This document shows positions 1 to 5,974 of a stretch of 8,508 bases of DNA, in pieces (the first letter of the stretch is position 1; every line of letters begins with the position of its first letter). Under the pieces are notes generated by a model, which saw nothing but the letters and a program-made list of their open reading frames with translations, had not been told where the DNA came from and ran no database searches. Source of the stretch: Bacteroidota bacterium (lineage in GTDB: Bacteria > Bacteroidota > Bacteroidia > Flavobacteriales > Flavobacteriaceae); assembly GCA_021793535.1 (NCBI GenBank), contig JAJYSO010000051.1:1-8508 (forward strand), read 5' to 3'. Position numbers and translations under genes: made by a program.

Positions 1-59
1 TCGACCTAGAGACCACTTGCACCCCATGCAAGTGCGCTACCGGGCTGCGCTACATCCCG
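1..59 (-). tRNA. tRNA-Pro (anticodon GGG), 3' end cut by window edge
   Basis: On the minus strand the sequence folds as a tRNA from C1 at position 59. It has an acceptor strand CGGGATG (59-53), TA at positions 8-9, a D stem GCGC/GCGC with a GG-containing loop, an anticodon stem CTTGC/GCAAG (32-28 with 20-16) and the loop ATGGGGT (27-21). The anticodon is therefore GGG (25-23), which reads proline CCC/CCU codons. A C at position 1 is typical of bacterial proline tRNAs. The variable region is TGGTC and the T arm begins at 10, but the 3' half of the T arm, the acceptor 3' strand and any CCA lie outside the window. In this alignment tRNA position 54 reads G where T is nearly universal. It lies downstream of lysS on the same strand, 46 bases after its stop. 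Confidence 0.9.
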
Positions 60-72
60 AAAATGATGCCTG

Positions 73-80
73 CAAATATA
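73..80 (-). promoter_or_regulatory. -7 box of a probable tRNA-Pro promoter
   Basis: The minus strand reads TATATTTG, a perfect match to the Bacteroidota -7 consensus TAnnTTTG, followed by C. It would place transcription initiation about 6-8 bases before the first base of the tRNA, a sensible short leader. No convincing TTTG -33 element lies 17-23 bases upstream, within the end of lysS, so the call rests on the -7 box and its position. Read-through from lysS is also possible because no terminator is visible between the two. Confidence 0.5.
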
Positions 81-105
81 AAAATAGTATTCTAATTTGC
101 CTTAT

Positions 106-1800
106 TTATTTTAATATTTCAATAAAGAGACCTTCCTCTTTCTTGTTGACGGTAGCCAATCCTTTTTTTCGAAGGCTCTTGACGCTTTTGTCCCATTTTT
201 TATTACTCAGTCCTGAGGCGTCTTTTACCTTTTCTAAAGCGGCAGTTCCTTTTTTCTGTAAAAGGTCCATGATGATCTTTTCATCGTCTGATAATTCCAC
301 TTTTTGTGATTCCGGCTTCATTTGTGGGAAGAAGAGGACCTCTTGGATAGAGGCATTATTGGTTAGGAACATAATGAGCCGGTCCATTCCAATTCCCAAG
401 CCGGATGTAGGAGGCATTCCATATTCTAAGGCCCTTAAAAAATCCTCGTCAATGTATTGCGAAGCCTCTTCGTCTCCTTTTTCAGACAGACGCAATTGAT
501 CCTCAAAACGTTCTCGTTGGTCAATGGGGTCGTTCAATTCTGAATAGGCATTGGCAATCTCTTTTCCGCAAACCATCAACTCAAATCGTTCAGTCAGTTC
601 AGGATTTTTACGATGCTTTTTAGTTAGCGGACTCATTTCAATGGGGTAGTCGATAATATAGGTGGGTTGGATGAAGTGCGGTTCACATTTCTCCCCAAAA
701 ATTTCATCAATCAGTTTCCCTTTTCCCATGGTTTGATCGACTTGAATTCCCATGTCTTTGGCAGCCTTTCGAATCTCTTCCTCTGATTTATTGGTGATGT
801 CAAAACCGGTGTATTGTCGAATGGCATCCGTCATAGTGATGCGTTTGTAAGGCGCTTTGAAGTCAATTGTGTGTTCTCCAAATGTGGCTTTGGTCGAACC
901 GTTTACAGCCAGGGCACAGTGTTCCAATAACTTTTCCACAAACTCCATCATCCAGTTGTAGTCTTTATAGGCTACATAGATTTCCATTGCTGTGAACTCC
1001 GGATTATGAGTGCGATCCATTCCTTCATTTCTAAAAGATTTAGAAAACTCATAAACTCCATCGAAACCTCCTACGATTAGACGTTTTAGGTATAGTTCAT
1101 TAGCGATCCTCAGGTATAGCGGAATATCCAGAGCATTGTGATGGGTCACAAAGGGTTTTGCTGCAGCTCCACCAGGAATGGGTTGTAAAATAGGTGTTTC
1201 TACTTCATAATATCCTTGAGCGTTGAAAAATTCCCGCATGGCATTAAAGAGTTTGGTGCGTTTGATAAAGGTTTCTTTAACCTCTGGATTGACCACCAAA
1301 TCTGCATATCGTTGTCTATAGCGTTGCTCGGGATCGGTAAATTCGTGATGCACTATGCCGTCTTTATCCTCTTTGGGAAGAGGTAGGGGTTTAAGGGCTT
1401 TGCTGAGTAGCTTGAAATTTTTAACCATAACGGTTTGTTCACCCACTTTGGTGATGAATAACTCTCCCTCCACTCCGATAAAATCTCCAATATCCAACAA
1501 TTTCTTATATACTTCATTATACAGGGACTTGTCTTCTCCTTCACAGATCTCATCTCGGTTAAAGTATACTTGAATGCGCCCTTGTGCATCTTGCAGCTCA
1601 GCAAAGGAAGCCTTTCCTTGAATCCTCCTAGACATCAGTCTTCCTGCGATAACCACTTGTTCTCCTTCGGTGAAGTGCTGGTGAATTTCAGCAGAGTTGT
1701 GCGTGGTTTTATAGGATTCGGCGGGGTATGGATTGATGTGGAGCGCTCTTAACTTTTGTAGTTTTTCTCTTCTTATTTCTTCTGGTTTAGAAAGTTGCAT
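106..1800 (-). CDS. lysS: Lysyl-tRNA synthetase, class II, with C-terminal extension
   Basis: This cytoplasmic enzyme charges tRNA-Lys with lysine using ATP. From the ATG at 1800 it has 564 residues. Residues about 45-140 form the N-terminal OB-fold anticodon-binding domain. The class II core follows: the LysRS-typical PGGAAAKPF segment near 209-217, motif 2 FRNEGMDRTHNPEF at about 256-269, and motif 3 GLGIGMDRL at about 467-475. The core ends near FFPQMKPE; about 70 lysine-rich residues follow, ending in a possible small winged-helix-like domain, an extension I recall from Bacteroidota enzymes. An in-frame TTG at 1815 could add five residues, but the promoter predicts a start of transcription near 1820, leaving almost no leader for it, and MQLS fits the usual flavobacterial N terminus. 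All key motifs look intact and the gene is complete. The tRNA-Pro gene follows on the same strand. Confidence 0.97.
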   Translation of the reverse strand: MQLSKPEEIRREKLQKLRALHINPYPAESYKTTHNSAEIHQHFTEGEQVVIAGRLMSRRIQGKASFAELQDAQGRIQVYFNRDEICEGEDKSLYNEVYKKLLDIGDFIGVEGELFITKVGEQTVMVKNFKLLSKALKPLPLPKEDKDGIVHHEFTDPEQRYRQRYADLVVNPEVKETFIKRTKLFNAMREFFNAQGYYEVETPILQPIPGGAAAKPFVTHHNALDIPLYLRIANELYLKRLIVGGFDGVYEFSKSFRNEGMDRTHNPEFTAMEIYVAYKDYNWMMEFVEKLLEHCALAVNGSTKATFGEHTIDFKAPYKRITMTDAIRQYTGFDITNKSEEEIRKAAKDMGIQVDQTMGKGKLIDEIFGEKCEPHFIQPTYIIDYPIEMSPLTKKHRKNPELTERFELMVCGKEIANAYSELNDPIDQRERFEDQLRLSEKGDEEASQYIDEDFLRALEYGMPPTSGLGIGMDRLIMFLTNNASIQEVLFFPQMKPESQKVELSDDEKIIMDLLQKKGTAALEKVKDASGLSNKKWDKSVKSLRKKGLATVNKKEEGLFIEILK

Positions 1801-1826
1801 AAATGTTGGCTTCAAAATTGAGATCG

Positions 1827-1857
1827 CAAAGTTAAACAGATTGGGGTAGTAGTCAAA
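1827..1857 (-). promoter_or_regulatory. lysS promoter, Bacteroidota sigma-A type
   Basis: Read on the minus strand, TTTG (1857-1854) is followed after 19 bases by TAACTTTG (1834-1827). This matches the Bacteroidota housekeeping consensus TTTG-N(17-23)-TAnnTTTG at every defined position. Transcription would start near 1820-1822, giving a leader of about 20 bases to the ATG at 1800. The geometry argues against the upstream in-frame TTG at 1815 as the start. Confidence 0.7.
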
Positions 1858-1868
1858 TTAAAAACGAA

Positions 1869-2003
1869 CTAAAAGTCGTTGTACGTTGTCCATATTGGAG
1901 GAACAGGAGAGTGACTCGGAGGTGCACCGGTCCAATTTTTCAAGAGTCCTTTTAATTCGGATGCAGTGCCATGGTCAAATCCATCAAACTTATAAAACAC
2001 CCG
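1869..2003 (-). pseudogene. Possible 3' remnant of a gene upstream of lysS
   Basis: The minus-strand frame from 2003 to a TAG at 1871-1869 encodes 44 residues with the composition of a soluble protein, including FDGFDHG, ELKGLLKNWTGAPP and a C-terminal IWTTYNDF. It has no start codon of a convincing kind. A second minus-strand frame, open from 2095 to 1952, carries FKEIVSQLNRISNNGLIAVANNG and would join it through a single frameshift near position 2000. Together they read like the end of a broken gene in the same orientation as lysS, ending just before the lysS promoter. I do not recognise the family. The alternative is that both are chance frames; plus-strand frames overlap the same bases, so confidence is low. 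Confidence 0.2.
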
Positions 2004-2091
2004 TTATTGGCAACGGCGATAAGACCATTATTAGATATTCTGTTGAGTTGGCTCACGATTTCCTTAAAGAAAATTAAGACAATCGGGATAT

Positions 2092-2150
2092 AGGGCTACC
2101 TCTTGTATTTAAGCGGTATCCAGATTTATTTTTATGGGGTAGCCCTTTTT
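2092..2150 (+). terminator. Rightward hairpin followed by a T run
   Basis: AGGGCTACC (2092-2100) is exactly complementary to GGTAGCCCT (2138-2146), giving a 9-bp GC-containing stem with a 37-base loop, directly followed by T bases to 2150. The T run is on the plus strand only; read leftward the stem is followed by ATATCCCG. It therefore looks like an intrinsic terminator for rightward transcription, although the loop is longer than usual. There is no recognised plus-strand gene before it, only the 40-codon frame 1971-2093, whose stop overlaps the stem. It would insulate the permease array from anything transcribed upstream. Confidence 0.45.
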
Positions 2151-2220
2151 GTGATGAGCAGGATGGAACGGCCCTAGGGATGAATCCTCGGATTAAGAGC
2201 TTTCTATGTTCTATTTTTAA

Positions 2221-2350
2221 GACTATTTCAAAATCAGTATTATTTTTATGTAATAAATAACATAATATTATTGATTTATACCAAAATATTTATGTTTTTG
2301 TATATTATTTAAAATTATTGTTATATAATTATTTTACATTAATAATATTT
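2221..2350. other. Extremely AT-rich tract upstream of the permease array
   Basis: Only 14 of these 130 bases are G or C (about 11%), far below the surrounding genes. The tract has no open frame of note and contains many TAT/ATT runs plus a small inverted repeat TTATGT/ACATAA (2246-2251 with 2260-2265). Such DNA is flexible and easily melted, and often lies around strong or regulated promoters. It also contains the best promoter candidate for permease 1. Confidence 0.6.
2271..2298 (+). promoter_or_regulatory. Candidate promoter for the permease array
   Basis: TTG at 2271-2273 is followed after 17 bases by TATGTTTT (2291-2298), which matches the Bacteroidota -7 box TAnnTTTG at all but the last base. 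It would start a leader of roughly 185 bases before the first permease. Several other one-mismatch -7 boxes occur in this AT-rich DNA (for example TATTTTCG at 2440), but I found no TTG at the right distance for that one. Chance matches are expected in such sequence. Confidence 0.3.
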
Positions 2351-2415
2351 TTATTGTCGCTATGAAGAAAAAACAATCACATTTTTGGGCGGAACATGAA
2401 TTTCGTATGGAATTT

Positions 2416-2474
2416 ATAAACGTACGTTGATAATTTTACTATTTTCGATTTTCTTAAAAAATAAACGTATTTAT
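2416..2474. repeat. CGTA-centred repeats before permease 1 (possible operator)
   Basis: The 9-mer ATAAACGTA occurs at 2416-2424 and again at 2461-2469, start to start 45 bases apart. The first copy overlaps a perfect 10-base palindrome, AACGTACGTT (2419-2428). The second is the left part of an interrupted dyad, ATAAA-CGTA-TTTAT (2461-2474), ending 17 bases before the permease 1 start. Two related dyads at this place could be binding sites of a regulator. No regulator gene is in the window, so the role is inference. Confidence 0.25.
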
Positions 2475-2491
2475 AATTCATACTAGCTTAG

Positions 2492-4162
2492 ATGAGTCTA
2501 TTTGTTAAAAAGTCCATTCCTAAATTATTGGAAGAGGCACGTCGATCGGGGGAAGGTACCTTAAAAAGAACTTTAAACGGGACCTCTCTTGTGGCCTTAG
2601 GAATTGGGGCGATCGTAGGAGCAGGACTTTTTTCGATTACTGGGATGGCCGCTGCAGAATATGCGGGACCGGGAATTATGATTTCATTTATTATTGCAGC
2701 CGTTGGTTGTGGCTTGGCAGGACTTTGTTATGCGGAGTTTGCTTCCATGATTCCAGTTGCGGGGAGCGCATATACTTATTCCTATGCGACCATGGGAGAG
2801 TTTGTCGCTTGGATTATCGGTTGGGACTTGGTACTGGAATATGCAGTTGCGGCTTCGACCGTTGCATCGAGTTGGAGTGATTATTTCCAAGAACTGCTCA
2901 ATAGGTTCGGGGTGGGACTGCCTCCCGAGTTGCTGATTACTCCTTTTAATGGGGGGATTATTAACCTTCCGGCAGTATTCATCGTTGTATTAATGTCCGT
3001 CTTTTTGATCAGAGGAACCAGTGAGTCCGCCCGTGTCAACAACATTATTGTGATTTTAAAGGTTGGCATTGTACTGATTTTCGTAGCCATTGGCTTTAAA
3101 TATATTCGACCGGAAAATTTGGACCCCCTTATTCCTCCCAATGAAGGAAAATTTGGTGCTTTTGGCTGGTCTGGAGTCCTGCGAGCCGCTGCGATAGTAT
3201 TTTTTGCCTATATTGGATTTGATGCGGTTTCAACGGCAGCTCAAGAGACGAAGAACCCTAAACGAAATATGCCCATTGGAATTTTGGGATCCTTGGTCAT
3301 CTGCACCTTATTATACATCGCCTTCGCCTATGTAATGACCGGCGTAGCTCATTACACTGAATTTAGGGGTGAGGGAGGTGATCTAGCTCCTGTAGCTACG
3401 GCTATTGAATGGATGGGGCCAATTGTTAACGGCGTTCCACATCCGGATTACCCATGGTTGAACACGGCTATTATCATTGCTATTTTACTCGGCTTTTCCT
3501 CTGTAATCATGGTCATGTTGTTAGGACAAAGCCGCGTATTCTACTCCATGAGTGAGGACAAGCTCTTGCCTAAGCTTTTTTCTGAAGTACATAAGAAATA
3601 CAGAACGCCTTACAAATCCAGTTTAATCATCATGATCTTTGTGAGCCTTTTTGCCGCATTCCTTCCGGGTGAGTTGGTTGGGGAAATGGTCAGTATTGGG
3701 ACGCTTTTTGCTTTTATATTGGTGAGTATAGGGGTGTTGGTGGCCCGTTATAAAATGAAAGATGTCCCTCGTGGTTTTAAAGTACCCTTCGTTCCGGTTA
3801 TTCCTGTATTATCGGTTTTAGTGTGTTTAGGGTTAATGGCGTTTTTACCATTCGATACATGGATCAGGCTTTTGGTTTGGTTATTAATAGGGCTTGATAT
3901 TTATGATAACTACGGAGTGAAAAAAAGTAAAATGAATGCTGGTAAAAAGCATTTTAAAGACAAAGTAATCATTGGAATTTGTGGCATAGCCGTTTCAATT
4001 CTCCTATTGATTATGGCCATACTTCATCACTTTTTCCTAGAAGGCGGCGATGATCTCGTGTTCTTTTATGTCTCCATTGTTATTGGCGTGTTTCATCTGA
4101 TCTACTTTATTTATAAATACCTAAAAGATAAAAAATTAGGTAGAGAATTAAATGAAATATAG
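2492..4162 (+). CDS. APC-superfamily amino acid permease, CAT/YfnA-like (copy 1)
   Basis: An integral inner-membrane protein of 556 residues that probably imports amino acids by proton-coupled symport; the substrate cannot be read from sequence. A cytoplasmic N terminus (MSLFVKK) precedes about 14 membrane segments by eye, the last two beginning near 491 and 521, which resembles the longer CAT topology rather than 12-segment permeases. Family signatures are the glycine-rich segment 1, GIGAIVGAGLF (37-47), and segment 6 with IGFDAVSTAAQETKNPKR (241-258); these helices form the binding site in the APC fold. Compared with copies 2 and 3 it lacks two residues in the loop near 295 and one near 518, and has a tail three residues longer, so its equal length is a coincidence. 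It also reads SEDKLLP where the others have DGLLP. It is the first gene of the array, with no clear ribosome binding site. Family assignment is strong; substrate is unknown. Confidence 0.95.
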   Translation: MSLFVKKSIPKLLEEARRSGEGTLKRTLNGTSLVALGIGAIVGAGLFSITGMAAAEYAGPGIMISFIIAAVGCGLAGLCYAEFASMIPVAGSAYTYSYATMGEFVAWIIGWDLVLEYAVAASTVASSWSDYFQELLNRFGVGLPPELLITPFNGGIINLPAVFIVVLMSVFLIRGTSESARVNNIIVILKVGIVLIFVAIGFKYIRPENLDPLIPPNEGKFGAFGWSGVLRAAAIVFFAYIGFDAVSTAAQETKNPKRNMPIGILGSLVICTLLYIAFAYVMTGVAHYTEFRGEGGDLAPVATAIEWMGPIVNGVPHPDYPWLNTAIIIAILLGFSSVIMVMLLGQSRVFYSMSEDKLLPKLFSEVHKKYRTPYKSSLIIMIFVSLFAAFLPGELVGEMVSIGTLFAFILVSIGVLVARYKMKDVPRGFKVPFVPVIPVLSVLVCLGLMAFLPFDTWIRLLVWLLIGLDIYDNYGVKKSKMNAGKKHFKDKVIIGICGIAVSILLLIMAILHHFFLEGGDDLVFFYVSIVIGVFHLIYFIYKYLKDKKLGRELNEI

Positions 4163-4172
4163 GAGAGTGCTG

Positions 4173-4208
4173 ATGCTAATTCTTATTCTTATTCAAATTT
4201 TAATATGA
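4173..4208 (+). CDS. Possible 11-residue Leu/Ile leader peptide, coupled to permease 2
   Basis: ATG at 4173 opens MLILILIQILI, in which nine of eleven residues are leucine or isoleucine. AGGAG at 4161-4165, overlapping the stop of permease 1, lies seven bases before this ATG, a good Shine-Dalgarno distance. The TGA stop (4206-4208) overlaps the ATG of permease 2 (4205-4207) in the classic ATGA arrangement. The permease 2 start itself has only AT-rich sequence before it. This is what a translational-coupling or amino-acid-sensing leader would look like. Against it, the sequence is a TTCTTA-type low-complexity repeat that could give such a peptide by chance, and no equivalent exists before copies 1 and 3. 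Confidence 0.3.
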   Translation: MLILILIQILI

Positions 4209-5875
4209 GTCTTTTTGTAAAGAAAAATATTTCCCAGCTTCTTCAGGAGTCTGAGCGAACGGGTGAAGGAACTTTAAAACGAAGTTTGACTGCAACCTCT
4301 TTAGTGGCACTGGGAATAGGTGTTATGGTGGGGGCCGGATTGTTTTCAATTACAGGAATGGCTGCTGCGAATTACGCGGGCCCCGGCATCATGATTTCCT
4401 TTGTCATCGCCGCGGTGGGTTGTGGATTGGCCGGCTTGTGTTATGCGGAGTTTGCCTCTATGATCCCGGTTGCGGGAAGCGCCTATACCTATTCGTATGC
4501 GACAATGGGAGAATTTGTGGCCTGGATTATCGGTTGGGATTTGGTGTTGGAATATACTGTGGGGGCCGCTACGGTAGCCTCGAGCTGGAGTGATTATTTT
4601 GTAGAGTTTTTGGCGCGATTTGGTGTGGGATTACCCCCGGAATTAACCAGTACGCCTTTTGAAGGCGGAATTTTAAACTTGCCTTCTGTTTTTATTGTGG
4701 TGGCCATGTCCCTCTTGTTGATTAGAGGAACGAGTACTTCTGCCTTTATCAATAACTTGTTGGTAGCCCTTAAAATCGGAATTATTTTTGTTTTTGTCGG
4801 AATTGGGATCAATTATATTCGTCCCGAGAATTTACAGCCGCTGGTACCGCCTAATCAAGGGAGTTTTGGTGAGTTTGGTTGGACGGGTATCATCCGTGCA
4901 GCCGCTATTGTCTTTTTTGCTTTTTTAGGGTTTGATGCAATTTCAACGGCAGCTCAAGAGACTAAAAACCCCAAAAAAGCCATGCCCATAGGTATTTTGG
5001 GGTCTCTACTAATCACTACCGTGTTGTACATTGCCTTTGCCTATGTAATGACTGGTGTGGCCCACTATACCGAATTTAAAGGAGAAGATGGAGCAGGAGC
5101 TTTAGCACCGGTCGCCAAAGCAGTAGAATGGATGGGCCCTATAATTGACGGTGTTCCGCATCCGGACTTTCCCTGGCTAAATATGGCCATAATTGTGGCG
5201 ATTCTCCTTGGTTTTTCATCGGTTATTCTAGTGATGCTTTTAGGACAGAGTCGAGTGTTTTATTCCATGAGTATCGATGGCCTTTTGCCTAAGATTTTTT
5301 CAGAAGTCAGCACAAAATTTAGGACGCCGGTGCGATCCAACCTTGTCTTTATGGTCTTAGTGAGTCTTTTTGCAGCTTTTGTTCCAGGTGATGTAGTTGG
5401 GGAAATGGTCAGTATTGGGACGCTCTTTGCCTTTGTATTGGTGTGTATAGGAGTGCTGGTAAGCCGTCGAGAGATGCCCGATGCCATACGGGGATTTAAA
5501 GTTCCTTTTGTTCCTATTCTCCCCATTCTAGGTGTTTTGGTATGTTTGGGGATGATGATTTTCCTGCCCTTTGACACCTGGATCAGGCTTTTGGTCTGGT
5601 TGCTGATAGGACTGGACATCTATGATGGATACGGCGTTAAAAAGAGTGCGTTAAATAGGGGCAAAAAGCATTTTAAGGACCGGGTTGTCATCAGTATTTG
5701 TGGATTGGTTATCGCGGTGTTGCTCCTAATTTTGGCCTTTATTCATCATTTTGGAACGCAAGAAACCGAGCGGGAGACCGTATTCTTCTATATCTCTGTA
5801 GTGATTGGAGTAGGGCATATGATCTATTACAGTTGGAAGTATAATCAGGATAGGAGAGTTGGGAAATCAGCGTAA
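4205..5875 (+). CDS. APC-superfamily amino acid permease, CAT/YfnA-like (copy 2)
   Basis: A second 556-residue permease of the inner membrane, aligning without gaps to copy 3 and with about 80% identity to copy 1 in the N-terminal half. Segment 1 reads GIGVMVGAGLF (37-47) and segment 6 reads AFLGFDAISTAAQETKNPKK (239-258); the change from YIGFDAV in the other copies to FLGFDAI lies beside the predicted substrate site and could alter specificity. The loop after segment 7 carries GEDGAGALAP. The C-terminal pair of extra membrane segments is present, and the tail ends NQDRRVGKSA. The gap to copy 1 is only 42 bases with no terminator, so the two are probably co-transcribed. Translation may be linked to the small Leu/Ile frame whose stop overlaps this start. 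Substrate unknown. Confidence 0.95.
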   Translation: MSLFVKKNISQLLQESERTGEGTLKRSLTATSLVALGIGVMVGAGLFSITGMAAANYAGPGIMISFVIAAVGCGLAGLCYAEFASMIPVAGSAYTYSYATMGEFVAWIIGWDLVLEYTVGAATVASSWSDYFVEFLARFGVGLPPELTSTPFEGGILNLPSVFIVVAMSLLLIRGTSTSAFINNLLVALKIGIIFVFVGIGINYIRPENLQPLVPPNQGSFGEFGWTGIIRAAAIVFFAFLGFDAISTAAQETKNPKKAMPIGILGSLLITTVLYIAFAYVMTGVAHYTEFKGEDGAGALAPVAKAVEWMGPIIDGVPHPDFPWLNMAIIVAILLGFSSVILVMLLGQSRVFYSMSIDGLLPKIFSEVSTKFRTPVRSNLVFMVLVSLFAAFVPGDVVGEMVSIGTLFAFVLVCIGVLVSRREMPDAIRGFKVPFVPILPILGVLVCLGMMIFLPFDTWIRLLVWLLIGLDIYDGYGVKKSALNRGKKHFKDRVVISICGLVIAVLLLILAFIHHFGTQETERETVFFYISVVIGVGHMIYYSWKYNQDRRVGKSA

Positions 5876-5894
5876 TTAATCTGTTTTTTATTTA

Positions 5895-5943
5895 GTTTAT
5901 TCTGATAAGGGAGTGAATTGCTCATCACCTTATAAGGATAAGC
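5895..5943 (+). other. Long imperfect stem-loop between permeases 2 and 3
   Basis: TTATTCTGATAAGG (5897-5910) pairs with CCTTATAAGGATAA (5928-5941) with twelve Watson-Crick pairs, one G-T wobble and one mismatch, around a 17-base loop. One more G-C pair (5895 with 5943) can extend it across a wobble. The right arm contains the perfect palindrome CCTTATAAGG (5928-5937). No T run follows it on either strand, so it does not look like an ordinary terminator. It could be an mRNA stability or processing element that adjusts copy 3 relative to copies 1 and 2, or a protein-binding dyad. Confidence 0.4.
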
Positions 5944-5974
5944 GTTGATATAAATCTTATTTTATTGGAATTTT

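Larger units (their letters stand above)
1858..2491. other. Gene-poor region between lysS and the permease array
   Basis: No secure gene was found in these 634 bases. The left third (to about 2095) has ordinary base composition and only short open frames. On the plus strand, TTG at 1886 opens 63 codons and ATG at 1971 opens 40 codons ending at 2093. On the minus strand there is a 44-codon frame with protein-like composition ending at 1869. A terminator-like hairpin sits at 2092-2150. From 2154 to 2220 there is unassigned sequence with two small perfect palindromes, CCCTAGGG at 2172 and AATCC-TC-GGATT at 2183. The rest is a very AT-rich leader running up to the first permease. I see no riboswitch fold that I can name and no transposase or inverted terminal repeats. 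Confidence 0.7.

Noticed and set aside
17..499. 160-codon plus-strand open frame across tRNA-Pro and the end of lysS
   Set aside because: It is antisense to lysS codons and covers a tRNA; the predicted protein shows no family features.
1801..1815. Upstream TTG start for lysS
   Set aside because: The promoter at 1827-1857 would begin the transcript about 5 bases before it, and the ATG at 1800 fits the family N terminus.
1886..2077. 63-codon plus-strand frame with a TTG start
   Set aside because: Weak start, no promoter match, no recognisable motif, and it competes with other frames in the same bases.
2172..2194. Small palindromes CCCTAGGG and AATCC-TC-GGATT as transposon ends
   Set aside because: No partner copy, no target duplication and no transposase nearby.
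2362..2430. 22-codon frame MKKKQSHFWAEHEFRMEF... before permease 1
   Set aside because: Short, 61 bases from the permease start, no Shine-Dalgarno and no amino acid bias that suggests a leader peptide.
2290..2491. Lysine riboswitch or other known riboswitch before the permeases
   Set aside because: The leader is mostly A/T and lacks the GC-containing helices and conserved core such elements need.
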